A stretch of 12,280 nt of DNA. Source: Lachnospiraceae bacterium UBA7012 (lineage in GTDB: Bacteria > Bacillota > Clostridia > Lachnospirales > Lachnospiraceae). Numbering within the stretch: the first letter of the stretch is position 1; each line of letters begins with the position of its first letter. Location of the stretch: the NCBI GenBank assembly GCA_002449595.1, contig DJXE01000158.1:1-12280 (forward strand), written 5' to 3'. The notes beneath the pieces are model-generated. The model was not told where the DNA came from, ran no database searches, and was given only the letters and a program-made list of their open reading frames with translations. Position numbers and translations under genes: made by a program. Positions 1 through 8,248 of the stretch are shown in pieces.

Positions 1-101
1 GCCAGAGCGGTCACCGACAGCGCATAGCCGTTCCTGTCCACGATGTCCAGCGCCTGCGTCCCGATGGATCCGGTGCTGCCGAGTATGACAAGATTCTTCA
101 T
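1..101 (-). CDS. dxr: 1-deoxy-D-xylulose 5-phosphate reductoisomerase, N-terminal fragment
   Basis: The first 33 codons of a gene that continues past the left edge. The product begins MKNLVILGSTGSIGTQALDI. The GSTGSIG loop near residues 8-14 is the NADPH-binding fingerprint at the start of DXR (IspC), which converts deoxyxylulose phosphate to methylerythritol phosphate, the committed step of the MEP isoprenoid pathway. The ATG at 101-99 is preceded by GGAG about ten bases upstream. It lies 77 bp downstream of cdsA on the same strand with no terminator between, matching the common order pyrH-frr-uppS-cdsA-dxr. Its product supplies isopentenyl units to UppS two genes upstream. The catalytic domain is outside the window, so intactness cannot be judged. 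Confidence 0.9.
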   Translation of the reverse strand, partial: MKNLVILGSTGSIGTQALDIVDRNGYALSVTAL

Positions 102-178
102 ATCCTTTTTTCTCCGTGAGGGCGCCCCGCAGCAGATATAAGGCAGGCGCCGCAATAATGATTTCTCTTAAGACGGCG

Positions 179-1021
179 CTACTTCAGCACCACCGTCGCG
201 AGGAAATAGATGACCGGCGCCATGTAGATCGCGCTGTCGAACCGGTCCATCATCCCACCGTGCCCGGGGATGAGATTGCCGTAGTCCTTGATTCCGTAGT
301 CCCTCTTGATCGCCGACGCGGCAAGGTCTCCGATCTGGCTGATGAGTCCGCCGATGAGGCCGATCACCGCAAACCCGACGCGCACACCGAGCTGATGGTC
401 GGGATAGATCTTTTCCATCGCGATCGCAGTGAGGAAGCAGAAAAGCGCTGATCCGAGGATGCCGCCGACGGCCCCCTCGATCGTCTTCTTCGGGCTTAAG
501 ACCGGCGCCATCTTGTGCCTGCCGAGCAGGCGGCCGGTGAAGTAGGCGCAGGTGTCGCAGATCCAGGAACAGAAAAAGATGAGCGCGTACGCGAACATCC
601 CGTAAGGGAGGAGCCGCGCGCGGTAGATGAAGCTCATGAGCACGGGCGCGTACAGGAAGCAGAAGACCGCCGCCGTGATCTGTCCCGCGTGGAACCGCGG
701 AAACCTGAGGACGTAGAACGCCATCATGACGATGAAACAGGCGACGACCGCAAAGAGCGCGATCTGCGCGTGCGGGACGCCGCCGAAGAAATGATCGGAG
801 AGCACGAGGGCGACGTAGTAGGCGACAGTGAAAACGAGGCCGGTCACCTGAAGTGCTCCCGGCGCCCCGCCCTCACTTGCAAGGCCCATGGCCTTCGTCA
901 GTTCCAGATACGCCGCACAGGCGCAGATCATGAGCAGCATGCCCAGTGCCGGCCCGCCGAGCAGTCCGAACACCACCGTAAGAACGCCGATCACTGTTCC
1001 GCTGATGACTCTGGTCTTCAC
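179..1021 (-). CDS. cdsA: Phosphatidate cytidylyltransferase (CDP-diglyceride synthase)
   Basis: A 280-residue integral membrane enzyme that makes CDP-diacylglycerol from phosphatidate and CTP, the branch point for bacterial phospholipids. Hydrophobic segments fill most of the chain. The family signature is complete at residues 236-262: S236, K239-R240, K245-D246, the PGHGG segment ending at 256, then D259-R260 and D262. A second conserved block, SPKKTIEG, lies at 176-183. Length is normal for the family. The start codon is GTG (1021-1019), supported by GGAG seven bases upstream; no ATG at this end fits as well. It lies 80 bp after uppS, and that gap carries a perfect inverted repeat. It is probably cotranscribed with uppS upstream and dxr downstream. 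Confidence 0.95.
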   Translation of the reverse strand: MKTRVISGTVIGVLTVVFGLLGGPALGMLLMICACAAYLELTKAMGLASEGGAPGALQVTGLVFTVAYYVALVLSDHFFGGVPHAQIALFAVVACFIVMMAFYVLRFPRFHAGQITAAVFCFLYAPVLMSFIYRARLLPYGMFAYALIFFCSWICDTCAYFTGRLLGRHKMAPVLSPKKTIEGAVGGILGSALFCFLTAIAMEKIYPDHQLGVRVGFAVIGLIGGLISQIGDLAASAIKRDYGIKDYGNLIPGHGGMMDRFDSAIYMAPVIYFLATVVLK

Positions 1022-1042
1022 ACCTTTTCTCCGATTTCGCGC

Positions 1043-1067
1043 CTGTCCGGAACGCAGTTCCGGACAG
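1043..1067. repeat. Perfect 11-bp inverted repeat between uppS and cdsA
   Basis: Arms CTGTCCGGAAC (1043-1053) and GTTCCGGACAG (1057-1067) are exact reverse complements separated by GCA. The RNA hairpin would be GC-rich and stable. No run of T follows immediately on either strand, so it does not look like a standard intrinsic terminator. It may be an mRNA processing or stability element, a transcription pause, or an operator for a dimeric protein; nothing here decides among these. Confidence 0.85.
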
Positions 1068-1101
1068 ATACCCGCTTAATTTTTCTTGATCGGGAGCCGC
1101 G

Positions 1102-1824
1102 TCAGGACTGTCCGCCGGTCAGGCCACCGTAGCGCCTCTCCCTGTTGCCAAATGCATCGACCGCCTTCTGCAGTTCTTCTTTCGTGAAGTCCGGCCAGGC
1201 AGTGTCCGTGAAATAGTACTCCGTGTAGGCCCCTTCCCAGATCAGGAAGTTGGAGATCCTCTGCTCGCCGCACGTCCTTATCAGAAGATCCGGGTCCGGC
1301 AGCCCTGCCGTATCGAGGCAGTCCGCGATGAGCGCCTCCGTGACGTCCTCCTCGGTGATCTCTCCTGCTCTGGCCTTTGCAACAAGCTTTTTCACCGCGC
1401 GGACGATCTCGTCGCGCCCGCCGTAGTTGATCGCGATCTGGAAGTGCATTCCGGTGTTGTTCTTCGTCGCCTCTTCCAGGTTGCCGATCGACTCCTGCAG
1501 GTCCGCGGAGAGCTTCGATCTGTCGCCGATCACGCGCACCGACACGTTGTTCTTCGCGCACTTCTCCATGCTGCTGATCATGTAAGTCCGCAGCAGGTTC
1601 ATCAGCGCCTTGACTTCCATGGCCGGCCTGAGCCAGTTCTCTGTCGAGAACGCGTAGACCGTCAGGTAGCGGATCCCCATGTGGTCCGCGTCTTCCAGGA
1701 TCTGCTCGACGACTTCCGCGCCCTTTTTGTGCCCGGCTGTCCGCGGCAGGCCCCGCTTCTTCGCCCAGCGTCCGTTGCCGTCCATGATGATGGCTACGTG
1801 CGCGGGGATCTTCGGATCGCTCAT
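1102..1824 (-). CDS. uppS: Isoprenyl transferase (undecaprenyl diphosphate synthase)
   Basis: A 240-residue cis-prenyltransferase that adds isopentenyl units to farnesyl diphosphate, giving the C55 carrier used in peptidoglycan and wall polymer synthesis. The N-terminal MDGNGRW block carries catalytic D15, R19 and W20. TVYAFSTENWLRP (55-67) and DLLIRTCGEQRISNF (179-193) are the other family blocks, and EYYFTDTAWPDF follows at 202-213. C185 stands where a small residue such as S or G is usual in homologues; this should be tolerated. The ATG overlaps the frr stop codon in an ATGA arrangement (1824-1821) and there is only a weak purine-rich ribosome site upstream, so translation is probably coupled to frr. 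Confidence 0.96.
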   Translation of the reverse strand: MSDPKIPAHVAIIMDGNGRWAKKRGLPRTAGHKKGAEVVEQILEDADHMGIRYLTVYAFSTENWLRPAMEVKALMNLLRTYMISSMEKCAKNNVSVRVIGDRSKLSADLQESIGNLEEATKNNTGMHFQIAINYGGRDEIVRAVKKLVAKARAGEITEEDVTEALIADCLDTAGLPDPDLLIRTCGEQRISNFLIWEGAYTEYYFTDTAWPDFTKEELQKAVDAFGNRERRYGGLTGGQS

Positions 1825-2378
1825 ACCGTCATGATCTCTTTCTTCTTTTCTTCCGCGACCTGGTCCACCTTCGCGATGTACTTGTCGGTCAGCTTCTGCA
1901 GCTCCGTCTGGAAGTCCTTCTCGTCGTCCTCGGAGATCTGGGAATCCTTGCGCAGCTTCTTGAACTCGTCGTTGCCGTCGCGGCGCGCGTTGCGGATCGT
2001 GACCTTCACGCCCTCGCTGCGCTTCTGCACGTCTTTCGCGAGCTCTTTGCGGCGGTCTTCCGTCAGTTCCGGGAAGATCAGGCGGATCACGGATCCGTCA
2101 TTGTTCGGGTTGATGCCGACGTCCGAAGCCAGGATCGCTCTCTCGATGTCCTTCAGGGATTTCTTATCCCAGGGCGCGATCTGGATCATGCGCGCCTCCG
2201 GCACGGAGATGTTCGCGAGCTGCTGGATCGGCGTGGGCGTTCCATAGTAATCCACGCGGATCTTGTCGAGGACGTGCGGATTGGCTCTGCCCGCCCGGAT
2301 CGTCTGCAGGTCGTTCTTTAAGAACTCCACCGCCTTCACCATCCTGTCTTCGTACGCCTGTACTCTTTCGCTTGCCAT
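1821..2378 (-). CDS. frr: Ribosome recycling factor
   Basis: A 185-residue cytosolic protein of normal family length. Together with EF-G it splits the post-termination ribosome. It begins MASERVQAYEDRMVKAVEFL and contains the typical LQTIRAGRANPHVLDKIRVDYYG segment (rendered here only as family hallmark: RAGRANP near residues 28-34). Residues about 1-30 and 105-185 would form the three-helix bundle (domain I) and the middle part the small beta domain II. The C-terminal arm is rich in Lys and Glu, as expected. The start is supported by AAGGGGG seven bases upstream. It lies 33 bp after pyrH and overlaps uppS by four bases. Confidence 0.97.
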   Translation of the reverse strand: MASERVQAYEDRMVKAVEFLKNDLQTIRAGRANPHVLDKIRVDYYGTPTPIQQLANISVPEARMIQIAPWDKKSLKDIERAILASDVGINPNNDGSVIRLIFPELTEDRRKELAKDVQKRSEGVKVTIRNARRDGNDEFKKLRKDSQISEDDEKDFQTELQKLTDKYIAKVDQVAEEKKKEIMTV

Positions 2379-2411
2379 AGTAAACCCCCTTGCCGTGTTT
2401 TTATCAGTTGC

Positions 2412-3104
2412 TCATGCCGTAACTGTTGTGCCGTTGAAGTCTCCGGAGACCGCGCGGATGATGCTGTCCTTCTCCTGAAGGGCGAACACGCGCAGCGGGA
2501 TCCGGTTTTCCTTCGCGAGGATCGATGCGGTCATGTCCACGACCTGCAGGCCCTGCGCGACGACGTCGTCTATGCTCAGCGTGTCGTAGCGTTTCGCTTC
2601 CGGATGGATCGCCGGGTCGCAGTCGTACACGCCGTCGATGTTCTTCGCGAGCAGGACCATGTCCGCCTCCATCTCGACCGCGCGCAGAAGTACGCCCGTA
2701 TCCGTCGAGAAGTAGGGATGCCCCGTGCCGCCGGCGAAGAAGACCACCATGTGCCTCTCGAAGTATTTATTTGCCCTGTCCTTGGAGAAAAGCTTTGTGA
2801 ACGAGCCGACCTCGAACGGCGTCAGAACGTTCGTCATCATGCCTTCCCCGCGGAAGATCTCAGAGACGTAGATGCAGTTCATCACGGTCGCGAGCATGCC
2901 GATCTGGTCGGACTTCACGCGGTCGATCTCATTGCCGGTGCGGCCTCTCCAGAAGTTGCCGCCGCCGATCACGATGCCGACGTCGTGGCCCTCGTCCACG
3001 ATCTTTTTCACCTGTTTCGCGACGCCGCGGATCGTCTGCTCGTCAAATCCTCTGCCGGACTCTCCCGCGAGCGCCTCTCCGCTCAGTTTCAGTATGATCC
3101 TCAT
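2412..3104 (-). CDS. pyrH: UMP kinase
   Basis: A 230-residue amino acid kinase-fold enzyme that phosphorylates UMP to UDP with ATP. Visible motifs are KLSGEALAGE (6-15), GGGNFWRG (47-54), DQIGMLATVMN (66-76) and GTGHPYFSTDTG (126-137). The histidine in the last motif replaces the Asn of Bacillus PyrH (GTGNPYFSTDT) and is the form I recall from Lachnospiraceae. The frame is open further upstream, but the ATG at 3104 is chosen because MRIILKLSGE matches family N-termini and AGGAGG sits four bases before it. A start further upstream would also place coding sequence over the candidate promoter at 3157-3185. It is the first gene of the pyrH-frr-uppS-cdsA-dxr run. Confidence 0.95.
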   Translation of the reverse strand: MRIILKLSGEALAGESGRGFDEQTIRGVAKQVKKIVDEGHDVGIVIGGGNFWRGRTGNEIDRVKSDQIGMLATVMNCIYVSEIFRGEGMMTNVLTPFEVGSFTKLFSKDRANKYFERHMVVFFAGGTGHPYFSTDTGVLLRAVEMEADMVLLAKNIDGVYDCDPAIHPEAKRYDTLSIDDVVAQGLQVVDMTASILAKENRIPLRVFALQEKDSIIRAVSGDFNGTTVTA

Positions 3105-3156
3105 GGATCCTCCTCTCTCTTTCCGGGCGCACTGCCGCTGCCTGCTGGCAATAATA

Positions 3157-3185
3157 ATTCTATCATATCCGCCGCCGGCTGGCAC
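3157..3185 (-). promoter_or_regulatory. Candidate extended -10 promoter for the pyrH operon
   Basis: On the minus strand a -35-like GTGCCA (3185-3180, four of six consensus bases) is followed by a 17-bp spacer and TAGAAT (3162-3157, five of six). TG lies at the extended -10 position (3165-3164). The predicted start point is about 50 bases before the pyrH ATG. This is an inference from consensus only. Confidence 0.55.
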
Positions 3186-3211
3186 CGCTAAGGCGCGCCC
3201 GCGGCGAGGTT

Positions 3212-5062
3212 TCAGGCGTTCGCGTTTTTCGCGGCCGCGCTGATCATCGCGCGCTTTCTAAGGCGCGGATCCAGGATCTTTTTGCGGATCCTGAGGTGAT
3301 GCGGCGTGACTTCGAGAAGCTCGTCCGCGTCGATGAATTCGATCGCCTGCTCGAGGGAGAAGATCCTCGGCGGAACAAGGCGCAGCGCCTCGTCGGAGGA
3401 GGACGTTCTCGTGTTGGTCAGGTGCTTCGTCTTGCAGACGTTCACCTCGATGTCCTCGCTCTTGCCGCTGATGCCGACGATCATGCCGGAGTAGACTTCG
3501 TCGCCCGGGCGGATGAACATCGCACCTCTCTCCTGCGCGTTGAAGATGCCGTACGCGACGGCCGTGCCCGCCTCAAACGCGATGAGGGAGCCCTGCTTCC
3601 TGTAGGTGATGTCTCCCTTGTAAGGCTCGTAGCCCAGGAAGATCGTGTTCATGATGCCGTTGCCCTTGGTGTCGGTCATGAAGTCGCCGCGGTAGCCGAT
3701 GAGGCCGCGCGACGGGATGTGGAACTCAAGCCGCGTGTATCCGCCTGTGATCGACGTCATCCCGATGAGTTCGCCTTTTCTCTCGCCGAGCTTCTGGATG
3801 ACGTTGCCGGAGAACTCGTCCGGCACGTCGATCAGGCAGTCCTCGATCGGCTCGAGGCGCTTGCCGTTGTCGTCGTAGTGGTAGATGACTTCCGCCTTGC
3901 TGACGGCGAATTCGTATCCCTCGCGGCGCATGGTCTCGATCAGGACCGACAGATGCAGCTCGCCGCGCCCGGAGACTCTGAACGCCTCAGTGGTGTCCGT
4001 GTCCTCCACGCGGAGCGACACGTCCGTGTTCAGTTCCCTGTAGAGCCTGTCCCTGATGTGGCGGCTCGTGACCCACTTGCCGTCGCGGCCTGCGAGCGGG
4101 GAGTCGTTCACGCAGAACGTCATCGCGATCGTCGGCTCCGAGATCTTCTGGAACGGGATCGCCTCCACCTTCTCCGGCGCGCAGATCGTGTCGCCGATCG
4201 AGAGTTCCTCGATGCCGGACACCGCGACGATGGAGCCGCAGGCCGCCTCGCGGACTTCGACCTTCTTCAGGCCTTCGAACTCATAAAGCTTGCTGACTTT
4301 GACTTTTCTGACGTTGTCGGGATCGTGATGGTTGACGATGACGACGTCCTGGTTCACGTGGATCGAGCCGTTTTCCACCTTGCCGACGCCGATCCTGCCG
4401 ACGTATTCGTTGTAGTCGATCGTGCTGACGAGCATCTGGGTCGGCTCGTCCGGATCGCCCTTGGGCGCCGGGATCGACTTGATGATCGTCTCGAACAGGG
4501 GCTTCATGGAGACGCCGGGGCTGCCGAGGTCGAGCGTCGCGACGCCCTGCTTCGCGGAGGCGAAGACGAACGGGCAGTCCAGCTGGAGGTCGTCAGCGCC
4601 GAGATCCAGGAGGAGCTCCAGCACCTCGTCGATCACCTGCGTCGGCCGCGCCTCGGGGCGGTCGATCTTGTTGATGCACACGATAAACGGAAGCCCGAGC
4701 TCCATCGCCTTCTTCGTGACGAACCTCGTCTGGGGCATCGGTCCCTCGAAGGCGTCGACGACCAGGATGACGCCGTCGACCATTTTCAGGACGCGCTCCA
4801 CCTCGCCGCCGAAATCGGCGTGCCCGGGCGTGTCGATGATGTTGATCTTGACTCCGTTGTAGTTGACTGCCGTGTTCTTGCTCAGGATCGTGATGCCTCT
4901 CTCGCGCTCAAGGTCGTTGGAGTCCATCACGCGGTCGACCATCTCCTGGTTCTCGCGGAATACGCCGCTCTGGCGCAGAAGCCCGTCCACCAGCGTCGTC
5001 TTGCCATGGTCGACGTGGGCGATGATTGCAACATTTCTTACGTCTGTTCTCTCAGTGATCAT
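3212..5062 (-). CDS. typA: Ribosome-associated translational GTPase TypA/BipA
   Basis: A 616-residue GTPase of the EF-G/LepA superfamily, full length for TypA. It binds the ribosome and affects assembly and stress or cold adaptation. All G motifs are present: AHVDHGKTT (15-23), RGITI (55-59), DTPGH (77-81), NKID (131-134) and SAK (169-171). Further motifs typical of TypA are [19 protein letters not shown] (around residues 360-380) and [12 protein letters not shown] in the C-terminal half, leading into the BipA-specific C-terminal domain. The start fits family N-termini, though its ribosome site is weak: GGA about nine bases upstream, and a stronger GAGGGG too far away. It is 74 bp downstream of the PBP gene with no terminator between, so cotranscription is likely. 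Confidence 0.97.
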   Translation of the reverse strand: MITERTDVRNVAIIAHVDHGKTTLVDGLLRQSGVFRENQEMVDRVMDSNDLERERGITILSKNTAVNYNGVKINIIDTPGHADFGGEVERVLKMVDGVILVVDAFEGPMPQTRFVTKKAMELGLPFIVCINKIDRPEARPTQVIDEVLELLLDLGADDLQLDCPFVFASAKQGVATLDLGSPGVSMKPLFETIIKSIPAPKGDPDEPTQMLVSTIDYNEYVGRIGVGKVENGSIHVNQDVVIVNHHDPDNVRKVKVSKLYEFEGLKKVEVREAACGSIVAVSGIEELSIGDTICAPEKVEAIPFQKISEPTIAMTFCVNDSPLAGRDGKWVTSRHIRDRLYRELNTDVSLRVEDTDTTEAFRVSGRGELHLSVLIETMRREGYEFAVSKAEVIYHYDDNGKRLEPIEDCLIDVPDEFSGNVIQKLGERKGELIGMTSITGGYTRLEFHIPSRGLIGYRGDFMTDTKGNGIMNTIFLGYEPYKGDITYRKQGSLIAFEAGTAVAYGIFNAQERGAMFIRPGDEVYSGMIVGISGKSEDIEVNVCKTKHLTNTRTSSSDEALRLVPPRIFSLEQAIEFIDADELLEVTPHHLRIRKKILDPRLRKRAMISAAAKNANA

Positions 5063-5136
5063 AAAATGGTTTCCGTTCCCCTCTTCCTCTTCTTGTCATC
5101 CTCTTTCTGTCATCTGCTTACGGCGTTCCCGCGGGA

Positions 5137-7959
5137 TCACTCTCCTCCGCCTTCCGGCTGGGCCTCGCCGCCGGTGTCGCCGCCGGTGTCGCCGCCGCCG
5201 GCGCCCGCCGCCATCGCGGCCTGCAGGTTGATGAACGCGTTGTCATACGCCTGCTGCGCGAGGTCGCGCGTCTGCGCCGCCTGCATGATCGCGGCTTCAT
5301 CGCCGCTCGCGACCGCCTGGTCATACATGATCACAGCCTGATCCAGCGTCGCCTGCGCCTGCTGCACCGCGAGCGCCGCCGCGCCCTGCGATTCCGCGAT
5401 ATGCTTGGTATCGAGCTCTGCCTTCTGCTGCGCGACGACCGCCGCGCCCTCCGGCGTGCTCATGAACACAGAGTCATGCGGGCACTTCTGCCCGATCTGC
5501 CCGTGCTGGAGCGCGACGACGCCGTTCACCTGGAACGGGCACGCGTCCGCTGCCGGCAGCCCCGTGTATTCACAGACGAGACCAGCGTAATGCGCGTCGC
5601 AGCTCTCCTCCGGAATATTCTCTTCATCAAACCAGTCGCTCCGGACCGAGTCGCCGCACAGGCTCGTCGCCTTCTTTCCGGAGAGGCCGCAGACGGAGAA
5701 CTGCACCAGTCCCGACGGCTTGTTGAAGTCCCTGGACTCCAGCCCCTCGTGGATCGGCTCCATGCACTTGCGCCAGATCGACTGCGCGAGCGCGCGTTCC
5801 TCTCCCTGCGCCAGCTTCTTCTCGTTGTTGTCGTAGCCGGCCCAGGTCGTCGCGGTGTAGTAATCCGTAAAGCCCGCGAACCAAACGTCGTTGTAGCCTT
5901 CCGTCGTGCCGGTCTTGCCGGCGATCGGCGTCGTGCCGAAGTTAATGGACCGCGCGGTACCCTGCGCGCCGCTGACGACGTCCTTCATCGCGTCGATCAG
6001 AAGCCACGCCGTCGTCTCCTTGATGACGCGGTGCTCGTCCCGGTACTCGTCCGCGTCCAGGATGACGTTCCCGTCGTGGTCCGTGACGCGCGTGTACAGC
6101 TTGGGTTCGATGTACTCGCCCCCGTTCGCGATCGCGGCGTAGGCCGCGTTCAGCTCATAGTTCTTGACGCCCTTCGTCAGGCCGCCGAGCGCCAGCGTCT
6201 GCTGCCGGTCGGAGTAGATCTTGCCGCCGATCTCGATGCTGTCGTAGACGGTCGTGAACCCGAATTTCTTCGTGTACTCAAAGCCGAGGTCCACGCCGAT
6301 ATCCGTCAGCGTCTTGACCGCGACGATGTTCAGCGAAGATTCGATACCCTGCCGCAGCGTCTGCGGTCCGCGGTAGGCCTCCCCGTACCAGTTCCTGACT
6401 TTGGTGCCGTCCTCGTAGGTGTACGGCTCGTCGATCTGGATGTTCGCGAGCGACATGCCTCCGGCGTCGAGCGCCGGCGCGTAGGAAGCGATGATCTTGA
6501 ACGTGGAGCCCGGCTGTTTCATCGCGTCCGTCGAGCGGTTGAAGGTCCGGCTCGCGGTCTTCGCGCCGCGTCCGCCGACCATCGCCACGATGTTGCCCGT
6601 GTGCTGGTCCTCGATCGTCAGGGAGATCTGCGGCTGCGGGACGAGGTTCACGGATTCGAGGTAGACCTCGCCGCCGGACTCGAGCAGATGCGCCTTGTAC
6701 TCTTCGATTGCCGCATAGGCGTCGTCCTGGCTCGCGTAGTTCAGGATGTAGTCGGGGCGTCCCGTCTGTTCGATGAACCACTGCTGCATCATCTCGCCGC
6801 TGTAGTCGCTCATCGTCTCGTCGTCGTTCAGGATCGAGACCGCGTAGGTCAGGGACCACGTCGTCGACGCCGGGAAGTTGGCGGGATCCGAGCAGACGTC
6901 GTCGCAGATCTTCTGGATCCGCGCGTCCTGCGTGGAATAGATCGAAAGGCCGCCGCTGTAAAGCAGTGTAAACGCCTGCTGTTCCGTGTAGCCGGCCTTC
7001 TGCAGGTCGTCGAGAAGCTGGTTGGTCAGCGCGTCGACGAAGTAGGAGTTGACCTGCTCGTCTTCCGTCTGCGCGTCGACGACCTGGATCCTCGAGTAGA
7101 CGTCGTCCGCGAGCGCCGTTTCATATTGTTCCTTCGTGATGTACTCCTGGGCGTACATCTTCTTCAGGACCTCTTCGCGCCGGGCCTTATTCTTCTCGGG
7201 GAAGACGATCGGGTCGTAGGCCGTCGGGTTCTGCGTGATGCTCGCGATGACCGCGCTCTCGGAGATCGTGAGGTCGGCGACCGACTTTCCGAAGTAGCGC
7301 AGGGACGCCGCCTGCACGCCGAGCGTGTTGTGGCCGAGGTTGATCGTGTTCAGGTAGTTGACAAGGATGTCTTCCTTGCTCATGTGCTTTTCCAGCTCGA
7401 TCGCCAGATACTGCTCCTGGATCTTCCTTCGGACGCTCTCGACGAAGCTCTCGGAGGTCCACCCCGTGAACACGTTGTTCTTGAGCAGCTGCTGCGTGAT
7501 GGTACTCGCGCCTTCCGTCATCTTCCCGCCGTGCAGGACGTTGGTGACGCCCTTGACGCCCGCGCGGATGATGCCCGGGATATCGATGCCCGAGTGTTCA
7601 TAGAAGCGCTCGTCCTCGATCGCGACGAACGCGTGCATCAGGTCGACCGGGATCATGTCCTTCGAAACCGGGATGCGGTTCGCGTCGGTCGAGACCAGCT
7701 TCGCCGTCTGGTTGCCGTCCGTGTCGTAGACGAACGTGGAAAAGCCGGAGGGCTTCACGTCGATGCCCTTGATGTCCGGCGCCGTATCGATGACGCCCTT
7801 GAAGGCGCCGATCCCGAAGCAGAGCACCATGACCGCGACGCCGATCACGGAGATCAGGATGAGGTGTGTGATCAGCCCCGTCGCCTTGTGGGCGATCCTG
7901 TCCCCGGACGCGTGCAGCCGCCTCCGCTTCCGCTGTATTCCTCTCTTACTGTAATCCAT
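5137..7959 (-). CDS. Class A penicillin-binding protein (glycosyltransferase-transpeptidase, PBP1A type)
   Basis: A 940-residue bifunctional peptidoglycan synthase. The basic cytoplasmic tail (1-27) is followed by one membrane anchor (about 30-55). The GT51 glycosyltransferase domain has EDERFYEH with catalytic E115, GASTITQQ (150-157), RKIQE (178-182) and [12 protein letters not shown] (198-209). The transpeptidase domain has STFK with nucleophile S485 and K488, SLN (542-544) and KTG (682-684), so both activities should be intact. After it comes a segment with seven cysteines (C732-C826), including a CGLSGK...C...C-D-A-H pattern often seen in clostridial PBPs. An Ala/Gln-rich helical stretch (about 835-918) and a Gly/Asp/Glu-rich tail follow. 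The ATG has GAGGAG five bases upstream. The gene is divergent from yigZ. Confidence 0.96.
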   Translation of the reverse strand: MDYSKRGIQRKRRRLHASGDRIAHKATGLITHLILISVIGVAVMVLCFGIGAFKGVIDTAPDIKGIDVKPSGFSTFVYDTDGNQTAKLVSTDANRIPVSKDMIPVDLMHAFVAIEDERFYEHSGIDIPGIIRAGVKGVTNVLHGGKMTEGASTITQQLLKNNVFTGWTSESFVESVRRKIQEQYLAIELEKHMSKEDILVNYLNTINLGHNTLGVQAASLRYFGKSVADLTISESAVIASITQNPTAYDPIVFPEKNKARREEVLKKMYAQEYITKEQYETALADDVYSRIQVVDAQTEDEQVNSYFVDALTNQLLDDLQKAGYTEQQAFTLLYSGGLSIYSTQDARIQKICDDVCSDPANFPASTTWSLTYAVSILNDDETMSDYSGEMMQQWFIEQTGRPDYILNYASQDDAYAAIEEYKAHLLESGGEVYLESVNLVPQPQISLTIEDQHTGNIVAMVGGRGAKTASRTFNRSTDAMKQPGSTFKIIASYAPALDAGGMSLANIQIDEPYTYEDGTKVRNWYGEAYRGPQTLRQGIESSLNIVAVKTLTDIGVDLGFEYTKKFGFTTVYDSIEIGGKIYSDRQQTLALGGLTKGVKNYELNAAYAAIANGGEYIEPKLYTRVTDHDGNVILDADEYRDEHRVIKETTAWLLIDAMKDVVSGAQGTARSINFGTTPIAGKTGTTEGYNDVWFAGFTDYYTATTWAGYDNNEKKLAQGEERALAQSIWRKCMEPIHEGLESRDFNKPSGLVQFSVCGLSGKKATSLCGDSVRSDWFDEENIPEESCDAHYAGLVCEYTGLPAADACPFQVNGVVALQHGQIGQKCPHDSVFMSTPEGAAVVAQQKAELDTKHIAESQGAAALAVQQAQATLDQAVIMYDQAVASGDEAAIMQAAQTRDLAQQAYDNAFINLQAAMAAGAGGGDTGGDTGGEAQPEGGGE
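5167..5190. repeat. Two tandem 12-bp units inside the PBP tail
   Basis: GCCGCCGGTGTC occurs twice in tandem. On the coding strand it encodes the repeated Gly-Asp-Thr-Gly of the Gly-rich PBP C-terminus. Units of 12 bp keep the frame, so copy number could vary without disrupting the protein. Confidence 0.8.
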
Positions 7960-7972
7960 ACGGACTCCTCAG

Positions 7973-8018
7973 TGGTCATTCCATAACAATACACCGCAGC
8001 TTCCTGCGGGCATGACCA
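7973..8018 (-). promoter_or_regulatory. Nested inverted repeats in the PBP mRNA leader
   Basis: In the transcript, TGGTCAT (8018-8012) pairs with ATGACCA (7979-7973), enclosing a second perfect hairpin: CCGCAG (8009-8004), loop GAAG, CTGCGG (7999-7994). The outer arm ends two bases before the GAGGAG ribosome site of the PBP gene (7970-7965). The pairing is seen directly in the sequence; any regulatory role is inference. Confidence 0.55.
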
Positions 8019-8022
8019 TAAA

Positions 8023-8051
8023 AGTATACCATATCAGCACAAGCCTCTGAA
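8023..8051 (-). promoter_or_regulatory. Candidate promoter for the PBP-typA unit
   Basis: TATACT (8028-8023) has TG at the extended position (8031-8030). A weak -35, TTCAGA (8051-8046), lies 17 bp upstream. The predicted start is near 8016. A perfect TATAAT also occurs on the same strand at 8071-8066 but has no good -35. The 289-bp PBP-yigZ gap holds these elements, the leader hairpins and the yigZ promoter, and I see no gene in it. Confidence 0.5.
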
Positions 8052-8148
8052 AACGGCTTTGTCTTATTATACTTCCCGCCGCCCTGCAAATCTCTTAAAA
8101 TACTGTGAAGTTTGCGCGCCCGGCGGGTACAGATGCGTGGAATTTTGC

Positions 8149-8178
8149 TTCATAACGAATATATAAATATGTTACGAT
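8149..8178 (+). promoter_or_regulatory. Candidate promoter for yigZ
   Basis: TACGAT (8173-8178) has TG at the extended -10 position (8170-8171). TTCATA (8149-8154) lies 18 bp upstream. An overlapping alternative is TTGCTT (8145-8150), 17 bp, TATGTT (8168-8173). The surrounding 8150-8175 is AT-rich in an otherwise GC-rich window. It would give a leader of about 65 bases. Confidence 0.5.
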
Positions 8179-8248
8179 GGAAAGGACGGAGCAGCGCGGC
8201 GGGCATTTAAGCCTCCGCAGACACGCCGCTCCGGACAGGATGAGGATC

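Noticed and set aside
3105..3185. Upstream extension of PyrH
   Set aside because: Extra residues do not match the family N-terminus, and AGGAGG points to ATG 3104.
5127..5136. TCCCGCGGGA palindrome next to the PBP stop as a terminator
   Set aside because: Only five bases per arm with no loop and no T run, so it cannot act as an intrinsic terminator.
5167..5190. Tandem repeat as part of a CRISPR or mobile repeat
   Set aside because: Two in-frame 12-bp coding units in a Gly-rich tail, with no spacers.
3296..5341. A 681-codon open frame on the plus strand opposite typA
   Set aside because: It is antisense to a fully motif-supported TypA, rich in Arg, Asp and Val as expected from the reverse of GC-rich codons, and has no family motif. 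GC-rich genes commonly leave one opposite frame open.
5401..7986. An 861-codon open frame on the plus strand opposite the PBP gene
   Set aside because: It mirrors the PBP, whose catalytic motifs are all present. Its composition (Arg, Val, Asp, Leu) is that of an antisense shadow, with no recognisable domain.
8177..8248. Longer N-terminus for the YigZ protein from the ATG at 8177
   Set aside because: It would overlap the -10 element of the candidate promoter, lacks family similarity and has a poorer fit than ATG 8249 with AGGA upstream.
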